A DNA stretch of 36,764 bases from DATDCY01 sp031406795 [NCBI: Candidatus Rokuibacteriota bacterium] (GTDB lineage Bacteria > JAUVQV01): assembly GCA_031406795.1 (NCBI GenBank), contig JANOHV010000218.1:1-36764 (forward strand), read 5' to 3'. Under the pieces are notes generated by a model. It made no database searches. It saw only the letters and a program-made list of their open reading frames with translations, and had not been told where the DNA came from. The position numbers were made by a program, and so were the translations under genes. The first letter of the stretch is position 1. Each line of letters begins with the position of its first letter. This document shows positions 14,318 to 22,860 of the stretch, piece by piece.

Positions 14318-15876
14318 GCAAACGCATCGGGCTGCTGTTCGCGGCGCTGGCGCTGGCCGTCCAGCCGGCGTGCGCGTCGAAATACCGGACGCTCAAAGGC
14401 GAGGCGGACGCCTACACCCCATCCCCGTTGTATCTCGGCTTGGCGAGTGGGGCGCCTGCTCCGGCGGCGGCTCCGGCGACGCCGCTCGCGGAGGCGGGGG
14501 AATTCGCGGCGGCCTCCCTGCGCCTGGGGGATCTGGCCGCGCAGTGGGAGCTGACGCTTCAGCGTCCGGAGGCGGCGGATTCGTTCATCGTGCCCGAAGC
14601 CGACCTGCTGCGCGCGCTCGCCGGCGCCGCCGCCGACCCCGCCGTTGCCGGCCAGGCACTCGGCGACGGCTTCTCTCTGCAGACGCTGGAGACCTTGACG
14701 CTGCTGCGCAACCCGACGATCAGAACCCGGGAGGCCGAGGCGCGCGCCGCCATCGAGGTCTTCGGACAGGCGGAGCAGATCGATGCGGTTCTGCGCCGCT
14801 ACGCCGCCCTCACCGCAACCTCGATGGCCGGCGGCGGGATGGGTGCCCCGCCGGATTTCCCGTTCCCCGCAATCCTCGCTCTGAAGGGGCAGATCATCGA
14901 CCAGGAGCTGCGCAGCGCCCGCGAAATGTTCGAGGCGGCGAGGCGCGACACGGTCACCGCGGCGCGCACGGCGTACTGGGAACTGATCTACGTCGGCCAG
15001 GCCGCGGAGATCACCAGCCGCATGATCGATCTGCTCGAGAATCTGGACCGCTCGGTCGCCTCACGCTACGAGGCGGGCAAGACCAGCTTCCAGGACCTGG
15101 TCCGCATCCGCATCGAGCGCGAGAAAGCGCGGGAGGAACTCAAGACCCTGGCGGAGGAGCGCGCCAACCGGGCGGCCGAAATCCGCGGCCTTCTGGCGCT
15201 GCCGCCCGAAATCGTGGTGGGGACCCCGGCGTTTCGCGAGGACTGGGCGCCGCTCCCCGCGCAGGGAGAACTGGAGACGCTCGCCCTCGCGCGGCGTCAG
15301 GAAGTGCGGGCCGCCGACGCGATGATCGGCCGGATGGAGCGGATGCTGGAGATGGTCGAGACCATGACGTACCCGGGGTACGATCTCGGACTCTCGCCCT
15401 CGCCGCGCGGGCTGATCGCGCCGCCTGCCGACGGCCCCGGGATGGGAGCAGCGGCCGGGGGTCCCGGGGCGCGAGCCGCCGTCGCCGCGAGACCACCGGA
15501 GCGGCCGTTCTTCGCGGGTGACGAAGCGTATGTGCGCGAGATCCGCCAGCGAATTGCGGGTCTGAAGAGCGAACGTGAGGCGGTGCGCGCGGAGACGCTC
15601 GTCGGCGTGCGGGCCGCCTGGTTCGCCTCGGATCGCGCCCGGCGGGAAGAAGCGCTCTATGCGGCGAAAGTGCTCGGGCTCTCCCAGAGCGCCCTCGAAT
15701 CCTCCCTCCAGGGGTACTCGTCCGGGAGCGTGGGGTTCTCCGATCTTCTCGAATCCTACACGGGCTGGCTCGAGGCCAGCCTCGCTCGCCAGAGGGCGCG
15801 CGTCGACATCGGGATCGCCCGGTCCGGCCTCGAGGCGGCGGTCGGTGTCGCGAACCTCGAGGGGGCCGAAAATTAG
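14314..15876 (+). CDS. TolC-like outer-membrane efflux protein, second copy
   Basis: 520 residues, starting in the stop of the preceding gene. The N-terminal export signal ends near QPACAS, possibly a weak lipobox at the Cys. A low-complexity Ala/Pro stretch (residues about 45-70) precedes an OEP domain. Landmarks are LLRNPTIRTREAEARAA, long coiled helices, and a C-terminal repeat with SALESSLQGYSSGSVGFSDLLES. It is unlike the first copy in length and sequence, so it is not a recent duplication. Two outer-membrane factors in one RND operon is unusual; the second could replace the first, form a mixed duct or serve another adaptor. Confidence 0.83.
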   Translation: MSKRIGLLFAALALAVQPACASKYRTLKGEADAYTPSPLYLGLASGAPAPAAAPATPLAEAGEFAAASLRLGDLAAQWELTLQRPEAADSFIVPEADLLRALAGAAADPAVAGQALGDGFSLQTLETLTLLRNPTIRTREAEARAAIEVFGQAEQIDAVLRRYAALTATSMAGGGMGAPPDFPFPAILALKGQIIDQELRSAREMFEAARRDTVTAARTAYWELIYVGQAAEITSRMIDLLENLDRSVASRYEAGKTSFQDLVRIRIEREKAREELKTLAEERANRAAEIRGLLALPPEIVVGTPAFREDWAPLPAQGELETLALARRQEVRAADAMIGRMERMLEMVETMTYPGYDLGLSPSPRGLIAPPADGPGMGAAAGGPGARAAVAARPPERPFFAGDEAYVREIRQRIAGLKSEREAVRAETLVGVRAAWFASDRARREEALYAAKVLGLSQSALESSLQGYSSGSVGFSDLLESYTGWLEASLARQRARVDIGIARSGLEAAVGVANLEGAEN

Positions 15877-15899
15877 CAAAGACATTCGCGATCTGCCTC

Positions 15900-15975
15900 G
15901 GGAGGGTCTGAAACCCTCCCCTACATCCCGGATCGGGAACAACGTAGGGGCGGGATTTATTCCCGCCCGAAAGGC
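15900..15975. repeat. Pair of CCCCTAC-ended palindromes in inverted orientation
   Basis: Copy 1 (15900-15925): GGGAGGGT-CTGAA-ACCCTCCC then CTAC. Copy 2 (15944-15975): GTAGGGG then CGGGA-TTTAT-TCCCG-CCC. The two face each other across a TCCCGGATCGGGA centre. The CCCCTAC head also ends the palindrome at 12-38. This is REP/BIME-like and fills the 123-base gap inside the efflux operon, where it could shape mRNA stability between outer-membrane and adaptor genes. Confidence 0.65.
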
Positions 15976-15999
15976 ATAACCGCAGAAGGAGCGAGGATC

Positions 16000-17505
16000 A
16001 TGGTTGCTGACGAAGAGACGGTGGCGGGAAAGCGGCGTTCCCGGAAAGGGATCGTCATCGGGCTGATCGCGCTGCTGCTGATCGCGGGGGGCGGGGCCGC
16101 CTGGTACGGCGGGTTGTTCCACGAGCATGGCGCCGGCGAGAAAGCCACGGGCGAGAAGTACACCTGCGGCATGCACCCCTGGATCATTACGGACAAGCCC
16201 GGCGACTGCCCCATCTGCGGCATGAAGCTCACGAAGATCGAAAAGCAACCCGAAGCGGGCAAGGCGTCGGCGGGCGCGGCCGCGCCGAAGAAAGAGGCTG
16301 AGGATTTCTTCGCGGACATGAAGCCCGAAGGCGGCGCGAAGCGCAAAGTGCTCTTCTACCGCAACCCGATGGACCCGATGGTCACTTCGCCGACGCCGGC
16401 GAAGGACGACATGGGCATGGACTACGTGCCGGTCTACGAGGACGAGGCCGTGCCGCCGGCGGCGGGCGCCGCCGAGGGGCTGGCCACGGTGCGCGTGGGG
16501 GAGGACGTTTTGCGACGCTCGGGGGTGCAGACCGCGCCCGCCGTCCGCGCCACTGCCGGGAGGAGCATCCGCACGGTCGGGATCGTGGTCCCGGACGAGA
16601 CGCGGGTCCGCCACGTCCAGCCGAAGTTCGAGGGGTGGGTCGAGAAGCTGCACGTGAACTACACGGGCCAGTACGTCGCCGCCGGGGAGCCCCTGGCCTC
16701 GATCTACTCGCCCGAGCTGCTGGCGACCCAGGAGGAGTACCTGCGCGCGAAGAAGACCGCCGCGCAGTTCACCGCCTCGCCCGACCCGCAGGTCCGCAGC
16801 ATCGGCGAAGACCTCGTCCGGTCGGCACGGCGGCGCCTGGAGCTCTACGACGTCCCCGCGAGTTTCATCGCGGCGCTCGAAAAGCGGGGGACGCCGCAGA
16901 AGGCGGTGACCATCGTCGCCCCGTTCGCCGGCTACGTCACCGTGAAGGGCGTTTTCGAAGGGCACAAGGTCGATCCCGCCACCGAGTTGTTCGCGCTGAC
17001 GGACCTCTCGAAGGTCTGGATCGAGGCCTCGCTTTACGAGTACGAGGCCAGCGCCGCCGCGGTCGGCAAACAGGCGACCCTCACCATCGCCCAGCAGCCG
17101 GATCTCGCGCTCACCGGGCGGGTGACCTTCGTCAGCCCCGTCATCTCCCCCGACAGCCGGACGCTGACGGTGCGTTTCGAGTTCCCGAACCCGGGACTGG
17201 TGCTCAAGCCGCAGATGTACGTCGACGTCTCCCTCGCCCTCGAAGCCTCCGCGGGTGTCATCGTCCCGGACGCCGCACTGATGGACACGGGGCTGCGCAC
17301 CGTGGTCTTCGTGGAAACCGAGCCGGGCAGTTTCGAACCGCGCGCCGTCACCGTGGGGGTGCGCGGTGACGGCAAAGCCGAGATTCTCAGCGGGGTGCGC
17401 GAGGGCGAGCTGGTCGCCGTGAAGGCCAATTTTCTGCTGGACTCGGAATCCCGCCTCCGGGCCGCGATCGAGCGCATGACCACCGGCAAGGGCGCCGCGA
17501 AATGA
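16000..17505 (+). CDS. cusB: CusB-type periplasmic adaptor with two heavy-metal-binding motifs
   Basis: 501 residues; ribosome binding site AAGGAGCGAGG. One N-terminal membrane anchor (about residues 18-37). A heavy-metal-binding domain has C56-G-M-H-P and C70-PIC-G-M75, and a second degenerate NPMDPM...MGMDYVPVY motif lies around 122-146. The rest is the membrane-fusion-protein architecture: barrel, lipoyl halves flanking a hairpin (YTGQYVAAGEPLASIYSPEL, then VTIVAPFAGYVTVKG), and a beta-barrel ending LLDSESRLRAAIERM. It links pump to duct and hands Cu(I)/Ag(I)-type soft metals to the pump. It overlaps the pump gene by four bases (ATGA). Confidence 0.9.
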   Translation: MVADEETVAGKRRSRKGIVIGLIALLLIAGGGAAWYGGLFHEHGAGEKATGEKYTCGMHPWIITDKPGDCPICGMKLTKIEKQPEAGKASAGAAAPKKEAEDFFADMKPEGGAKRKVLFYRNPMDPMVTSPTPAKDDMGMDYVPVYEDEAVPPAAGAAEGLATVRVGEDVLRRSGVQTAPAVRATAGRSIRTVGIVVPDETRVRHVQPKFEGWVEKLHVNYTGQYVAAGEPLASIYSPELLATQEEYLRAKKTAAQFTASPDPQVRSIGEDLVRSARRRLELYDVPASFIAALEKRGTPQKAVTIVAPFAGYVTVKGVFEGHKVDPATELFALTDLSKVWIEASLYEYEASAAAVGKQATLTIAQQPDLALTGRVTFVSPVISPDSRTLTVRFEFPNPGLVLKPQMYVDVSLALEASAGVIVPDAALMDTGLRTVVFVETEPGSFEPRAVTVGVRGDGKAEILSGVREGELVAVKANFLLDSESRLRAAIERMTTGKGAAK

Positions 17506-20500
17506 TCCCCGCGCATCCGCCCGGCGGGAATCTCTCGCCCATCCAGCGCCTCATCAGGTTCTGCGCGCAGAACCGGGCGCTGACGCTCCTCGGCGTCGCC
17601 GTGCTCTGCGCGATGGCGTTCTACACGCTCAAGCAGATCCGCCTCGACGCGCTGCCCGATCTGTCGGACACCCAGGTCATTGTCTACTCGCGCTGGGACC
17701 GCTCCCCCGACATCATCGAGGACCAGGTCACCTACCCCATCGTCAGCGCGCTGCTCGGAGCGCCGCACGTCAAGGCGATCCGCGGCTTCTCGGACTTCGG
17801 CTTCTCCTATGTCTACGTGATCTTCGAGGACGGCACCGACATCTACTGGGCCCGCTCGCGCGTGCTGGAGTACCTCTCCAAGATCCTCTCGCGGCTGCCC
17901 GACGGGGTTCAGACCGAACTTGGCCCCGATGCGACGGGGGTCGGCTGGGTCTACCAGTACGCCCTCGTCGACCGCTCCGGCCGGCACTCCGCCGACGAGC
18001 TGCGCTCCTTCCAGGACTGGACGCTGCGCTATGCGCTCCAGGCGGTGCCGGGCGTCGCCGAGGTCGCCTCGATCGGAGGCTTCCAGAAGCAGTACCAGAT
18101 CACCGTCGACCCCAACCGCCTCGCCGCCTACGGCCTCTCGCTGGACATGGTCATGGATGCCGTGCGCGCCTCGAACAACGAGGTCGGCGGGCGGCTGATC
18201 GAGTTCGCCGGGGCCGAGTACATGGTGCGGGGCAAGGGCTACGCCCGCAAGCTCTCGGACTTCGAGCAGATCGTCGTCAAGATCGCGCCGGGCGGCGTGC
18301 CGGTGCTGCTCAGAGACATCGCCCGGGTCGAGATCGGGCCGGAGATCCGGCGCGGTGTCTCCGACCTCGACGGTCTCGGCGACCACGTCGGCGGCATCGT
18401 CGTGATGCGCCACGGCGAGAATGCGCTGAACGTGATCGAGCGCGTCCGCAAGCGGATGGAGGAACTCAAGCCCTCGCTCCCTGCCGGCGTGGAATTCGTC
18501 ACGACCTACGACCGCTCCGACCTGATCAACCGCGCGCTGGAGACCCTGAAACACGAGCTGGTGCAGGAGATGATCGTCGTCTCGCTGGTGATCATGCTCT
18601 TTCTCTGGCACATCCCGTCCGCGGTCGTGCCGATCGTCACGATCCCGATCTCGGTGCTCCTCTCCTTCATCCCGCTTTACTTCATGGGGGTGACGATCAA
18701 CATCATGAGCCTCGCGGGGATCGCGATCTCGATCGGGGTGCTCGTGGACGGCGCCATCGTCGAGGTCGAGAACGCCTACAACAAGATCCAGCGCTGGCAG
18801 GCGGCCGGCGGCAAAGGCGATTTCCACGCCGTGCGGCTGGAGGCGCTCATGGAGGTCGGCCCGTCGGTCTTTTTCTCGCTGCTGGTCATCGCCGTGGCCT
18901 TCCTGCCGATCTTCGTGCTCGTCGACCAGGAGGGGCGGCTCTTCAAGCCGCTCGCCTACTCGAAGAACCTGGCGATGGGGATCGCGGCGGTCCTGGCGGT
19001 CACGCTCGACCCGGCGCTGCGGATGATGTTCGCGCGGATCGAGCCTTACACTTTCCGTCCACGCTTCCTGGCCAAGATCGCGACCACCGTGCTCGTCGGG
19101 ACCTACCACCCCGAGGAGCGCCACCCGATCAGCCGGACGATCTTCCGCGTCTATTACCCGGCCTGCCGCTTCGTGCTGCGCCACCCGAAGGCGGTGATCG
19201 GCGCCGCGTTCGGGCTCGTGCTCGTGAGCCTGCCGGTCTACTTCAAGCTCGGCAGCGAGTTCATGCCGCCGCTGAACGAGGGGACGATTCTGTACATGCC
19301 GACCACGCTGCCGGGCATCTCGGTCGCGCAGGCGCAGGAGCTGCTGATCGCCCAGGACAAGGTGCTCAAGTCCTACCCCGAGGTGGAGCGGGTCTTCGGC
19401 AAGGCCGGCCGCGCCGACACCTCCACCGACCCGGCGCCTTTCTCGATGATGGAGACCACGGTCGTGCTCAAACCCCCGGATCAGTGGCGGGGGAAGGAGC
19501 AGTGGTACTCCTCGTGGGCGCCCGGCTGGGTCAAGGCCATACTCCGCCCGATCTGGCCGGACCGCATCTCCTGGGACGAGTTGATCACCGACATGGACGG
19601 CAAGATGCGCTTTCTCGGCAACACCAACGCCTGGACGATGCCGATCAAGGCGCGCATCGACATGCTCTCGACGGGCATGCGCACCCCGGTGGGCATCAAG
19701 ATCTCCGGGGCGGACCTCGGCGAGATCCAGAAGATCGGCGAGCAGCTCGAGGGGATCGTCGGCAAGGTCCCGGGCACCCGCAGCGTCTTCGCCGAGCGCG
19801 TTACCGGCGGCTACTTCGTGGACATCGAGCCGAAGCGCGACCAGATCGCCCGCTACGGCCTGACCATCGACGCGGTGCACCGCGTGATCATCACCGCGGT
19901 CGGCGGCGAGAACGTCACGACCACGATCGAGGGGCGCGAGCGCTACTCCGTCAACATCCGCTACCCGCGCGAACTGCGCGACGACCTCGGGCGGCTCGGG
20001 CGCGTGCTGGTCGCGGTCCCCGGGGCGGCCGGAATGGCCGCGCAGCAGGTGCCGCTCGCCCAGCTCGCGGACATCAAGCTCGTCTCCGGCCCGGCGATGA
20101 TCCGCAACGAGAACGGCTTCCTCTCGGGGTATGTCTACATCGACCTGGCCGGACGGGACATCGGCGGCTTTGTCGCGGCGGCCAAGCAGGCGGTCGATGC
20201 CCAGATCACGCTGCCGCAGGGGTACGTGCTCCAGTGGAGCGGGCAGTACGAGAACATGATGCGCGTGCGCGAGCGGCTGAAAGTCGTCGTGCCGATCACG
20301 CTCGTGCTGATCTTCGTGCTGCTCTACGCCAACACCCGCAGCGCCTTCAAGGCTTCGGTGGTGATGCTGGCGGTGCCCTTCTCGGCGATCGGCGCGATCT
20401 GGCTCTTCTACCTTCTCGACTACAACGTCTCGATCGCGGCCTGGGTCGGCATGATCGCGCTGCTCGGCCTCGACGCCGAGACCGGGGTCTTCATGCTGCT

Positions 20501-20846
20501 CTTCCTCGATCTGGCGTACGACGAAGCGAAGGCGGACGGGAAGCTCCGGACGCACGCCGAGCTCGACGAGGCGATCCTGCACGGCGCCGTCAAGCGCGCC
20601 CGCCCGAAGATGATGACCGTGGCCGCGGCCTTCATGGGCCTGCTGCCGATCATGTGGTCCACCTCCGCCGGCGCCGACGTCATGAAGCGCATCGCGGCGC
20701 CGATGATCGGCGGGCTGGTGACCTCGTTCATCCTCGAGCTGCTCGTCTACCCCGCCATCTACAAGCTCTGGAAACAGCGGGAGATCGGGAAGCACCCCGA
20801 GCCGCACACGGCCACGGACGCCGGGCTCGCCGGCGCCGAGGCATAG
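17502..20846 (+). CDS. cusA: CusA-type heavy-metal RND efflux pump
   Basis: 1114 residues, slightly longer than E. coli CusA. TM1 is ALTLLGVAVLCAMAFYTL; the porter domain follows (VIVYSRWDRSPDIIEDQVTYPI). TM4 carries the proton-relay motif GVLVDGAIVEVENAYNK typical of the heavy-metal subfamily, and a second periplasmic domain includes NAWTMPIKARIDMLSTGMRTP, whose methionines match the CusA metal path. C-terminal TM helices end in PAIYKLWKQREIG. It is a proton-driven trimer exporting monovalent Cu/Ag or related ions through the adaptor and duct encoded upstream. A 1274-residue antisense frame over it is a GC shadow. Confidence 0.93.
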   Translation: MIPAHPPGGNLSPIQRLIRFCAQNRALTLLGVAVLCAMAFYTLKQIRLDALPDLSDTQVIVYSRWDRSPDIIEDQVTYPIVSALLGAPHVKAIRGFSDFGFSYVYVIFEDGTDIYWARSRVLEYLSKILSRLPDGVQTELGPDATGVGWVYQYALVDRSGRHSADELRSFQDWTLRYALQAVPGVAEVASIGGFQKQYQITVDPNRLAAYGLSLDMVMDAVRASNNEVGGRLIEFAGAEYMVRGKGYARKLSDFEQIVVKIAPGGVPVLLRDIARVEIGPEIRRGVSDLDGLGDHVGGIVVMRHGENALNVIERVRKRMEELKPSLPAGVEFVTTYDRSDLINRALETLKHELVQEMIVVSLVIMLFLWHIPSAVVPIVTIPISVLLSFIPLYFMGVTINIMSLAGIAISIGVLVDGAIVEVENAYNKIQRWQAAGGKGDFHAVRLEALMEVGPSVFFSLLVIAVAFLPIFVLVDQEGRLFKPLAYSKNLAMGIAAVLAVTLDPALRMMFARIEPYTFRPRFLAKIATTVLVGTYHPEERHPISRTIFRVYYPACRFVLRHPKAVIGAAFGLVLVSLPVYFKLGSEFMPPLNEGTILYMPTTLPGISVAQAQELLIAQDKVLKSYPEVERVFGKAGRADTSTDPAPFSMMETTVVLKPPDQWRGKEQWYSSWAPGWVKAILRPIWPDRISWDELITDMDGKMRFLGNTNAWTMPIKARIDMLSTGMRTPVGIKISGADLGEIQKIGEQLEGIVGKVPGTRSVFAERVTGGYFVDIEPKRDQIARYGLTIDAVHRVIITAVGGENVTTTIEGRERYSVNIRYPRELRDDLGRLGRVLVAVPGAAGMAAQQVPLAQLADIKLVSGPAMIRNENGFLSGYVYIDLAGRDIGGFVAAAKQAVDAQITLPQGYVLQWSGQYENMMRVRERLKVVVPITLVLIFVLLYANTRSAFKASVVMLAVPFSAIGAIWLFYLLDYNVSIAAWVGMIALLGLDAETGVFMLLFLDLAYDEAKADGKLRTHAELDEAILHGAVKRARPKMMTVAAAFMGLLPIMWSTSAGADVMKRIAAPMIGGLVTSFILELLVYPAIYKLWKQREIGKHPEPHTATDAGLAGAEA

Positions 20847-20878
20847 ACGAACAACCAAACGACAGGAAAGGGAACACG

Positions 20879-21388
20879 ATGAACACGAAGCTGCTGCACA
20901 CCGTCACGCTTGGGGCTCTGCTCACCCTCACGACCGGCCCGTACGCCGCCGCTCTCGACCACGCGCAGATGGATCACTCGAAGATGGGACACGGGACGGC
21001 GGCCGCCGCGACGACGCAGCCCGTGAGCACGGACGTGGAGATTCGCACGGCCGTCGTCAAGGGGTACACCTTGACCTACACCCTCATCGACGTGAAAAAG
21101 CAGATGGCGGCCTCGCCCACGCCGATGACCCACGACATGTCGAAGATCAAGTCGCACCACCTGATGGTCAACCCCGTGGCACCCGACCGCAAACCGGTGA
21201 CCGGCGGCAAAGCCGGGTTCCTCGTCGTGCAGCCGGACAAAGTCGAGGTCAAGGCGATGGCGATGCTGATGGAAGGCGGCTTCGGCGCCGACGTGGATCT
21301 TGTCGCCAAGGGGGACTACAAGATCACGACCAAGATCTCCCTCGGGGACACGACGCTGGTCGACGAGTTCGTCTACACGGTGAAGTAA
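20879..21388 (+). CDS. Met/His-rich periplasmic protein of the efflux operon
   Basis: 169 residues, 32 bases after cusA, with a GGAAAGGGAAC ribosome binding site. A signal peptide covers about residues 1-25. The mature N-terminus is a metal-binding stretch (DHAQMDHSKMGHG), followed by a beta-rich domain of about 120 residues. That domain contains YTLTYTLIDVKKQM, further Met and His residues (MTHDMSKIKSHHLM, KAMAMLMEGG) and a final VDEFVYTVK strand. It resembles a small beta-barrel or beta-sandwich metal carrier and probably plays the CusF role of bringing copper or silver to CusB, although it does not look like CusF itself. Last gene of the operon, convergent with the kinase genes. Confidence 0.75.
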   Translation: MNTKLLHTVTLGALLTLTTGPYAAALDHAQMDHSKMGHGTAAAATTQPVSTDVEIRTAVVKGYTLTYTLIDVKKQMAASPTPMTHDMSKIKSHHLMVNPVAPDRKPVTGGKAGFLVVQPDKVEVKAMAMLMEGGFGADVDLVAKGDYKITTKISLGDTTLVDEFVYTVK

Positions 21389-21418
21389 ACCGGCGGCACG
21401 CGGCGCAGCCCCCGGTGG

Positions 21419-22855
21419 TCACGGATCGGCGGCTGGCGCCGCGCTCCCCTCGCGGTGCGTGATGCCACGGTGCGCGCGGACGACGGTGACGGTGCAGGGC
21501 GCCTCGGCGACGACCCGCGCGGAGACGCTGCCGAGGAGCCGCCGCAGCGAGGAGCTGCCGCGGGCGCCGATCACGACGTGGTCGACGCCGTTCTCCCGGG
21601 CGTACTCGATGAGCGCGTCCGCCGGGTCGTCGGCCTCGAGAACATGGAAGGAAACCAGTTCGGGGGGCAGGCCGAGGGGCTGCGCCCAGTGTTTGAGTTC
21701 CGCGAGCCGCTGAACTCGCAGGTTGCGACCGTCCTGATCGACATTGGCCTCGACCACGCCGATCTTGAGCAGGGAGCGGACCGTGACGCACGCCAGGCGG
21801 ATGGCGCGACGGTATTCGTAGGTCCGGCGCACGGCGGCGCGCAACGCCTCGGCGAGCGGCTCAGCGCCGGGAGACAGATCGACCGCGGCCATCACGGTCG
21901 GTACCCTCTCCCGCCGCGGCGCGGCCGCCGCGGCCGCGGCCGGCCCGGCCCCCGGCGAGGAGAACTTCCGCGCCAACGCGGCGAAGAACCCGCCCGGCTT
22001 GGCGCAAACGGCTCGCGTAAGCTGAATCTTCCCGGGATCCTTCAGCAGGACTGCGATCTGATCCGCATCCTGATAGCGGCGAGCCGGGTCGACTTCGAGG
22101 CACCCGAGGATCACCTCCTGCAGCCAGTGGGGGCAGGAAGGGCTCACGCGCCGCGGCGGCGCGGGGTCGTGGTAGAGCCGCCGGCGCAGCCCCTCGGTGC
22201 TGGCCGGGTTGCCGAACGGAGGCCGTCCCGTGATCAGGTGGTACAAGATCGCCCCGAGTGCGAAGAGGTCGCTGCGGCTGTCCGTGCGCACCCCCAGCAC
22301 CTGCTCCGGAGCCATGTAGGCCGCGGTTCCCAACGGCGCCCGGAATTGCTCGGCGATGAGATCCGGCAACTGCGCATGGTGCGCGAGGCCGAAGTCGACC
22401 AGGACCACCTCGCCGCTCTTGCGGAAGATCACCGATCGCGGTTTCAGATCCAGATGGACGACCTGCTGGCGATGAATTTCGCGCAGCGCCACGGCGATCT
22501 TCGCCCCCAGGTGCGCCACATCGTCGGCCGCGAACATCACGGCACCAAACCGGTTGTGCAGCGAGGCGCCCGCGACCAGTTCCGTGACGAGGTACGCCCG
22601 GGCCGTGAAATCCCCCGCCGCGACGAAACGCGGAACGTGCGGCCCCGTCAGCCTCGGCAGCACGCGCTGCTCGACCTCGAAGCGGACGATTTCGCTGGCG
22701 TCGTCCCCGCCGACCCGCGGCACCTTGAGCACCAGCGGAAAGTCGATGTCCGGGCGCGTCACCCGCCAGAGCGAGGCCGCGGCCCCGCCGGGAAGCTCGG
22801 CCTCGAGACGAAAGCCCTCGAAGATTGCGCCGGGGGCGAGTTGCTGCGGACCCAT
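21419..22855 (-). CDS. Ser/Thr protein kinase-UspA fusion, paralogue 1 (catalytic Asn replaced)
   Basis: 478 residues from ATG 22855; a longer frame upstream overlaps the neighbouring gene and is not used. The Hanks-type kinase domain (about 10-290) has ATP lysine K44 in LVLKVP, catalytic loop HLDLKPRS (134-141) and DFG (154-156). The activation segment reads GTAAYMAPEQ and is followed by RSDLFALG. The loop keeps Asp136 and Lys138 but has Ser141 where kinases have the Mg-binding Asn. The C-terminal UspA domain (about 325-470) has the ATP-binding pattern GARG...LLGS. It lies five bases after its paralogue in a three-gene minus-strand operon. Stress or energy signalling is inferred; activity could be reduced. 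Confidence 0.85.
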   Translation of the reverse strand: MGPQQLAPGAIFEGFRLEAELPGGAAASLWRVTRPDIDFPLVLKVPRVGGDDASEIVRFEVEQRVLPRLTGPHVPRFVAAGDFTARAYLVTELVAGASLHNRFGAVMFAADDVAHLGAKIAVALREIHRQQVVHLDLKPRSVIFRKSGEVVLVDFGLAHHAQLPDLIAEQFRAPLGTAAYMAPEQVLGVRTDSRSDLFALGAILYHLITGRPPFGNPASTEGLRRRLYHDPAPPRRVSPSCPHWLQEVILGCLEVDPARRYQDADQIAVLLKDPGKIQLTRAVCAKPGGFFAALARKFSSPGAGPAAAAAAAPRRERVPTVMAAVDLSPGAEPLAEALRAAVRRTYEYRRAIRLACVTVRSLLKIGVVEANVDQDGRNLRVQRLAELKHWAQPLGLPPELVSFHVLEADDPADALIEYARENGVDHVVIGARGSSSLRRLLGSVSARVVAEAPCTVTVVRAHRGITHREGSAAPAADP

Positions 22856-22860
22856 CGCGC

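Noticed and set aside
12929-16965. Long minus-strand frames over the outer-membrane factor and adaptor genes
   Set aside because: Shadow composition; sense proteins match known families along their full length.
17034-20858. 1274-residue open frame antisense to cusA
   Set aside because: Arg/His/Asp-rich composition typical of a GC-codon shadow; the plus strand has a fully recognisable RND pump.
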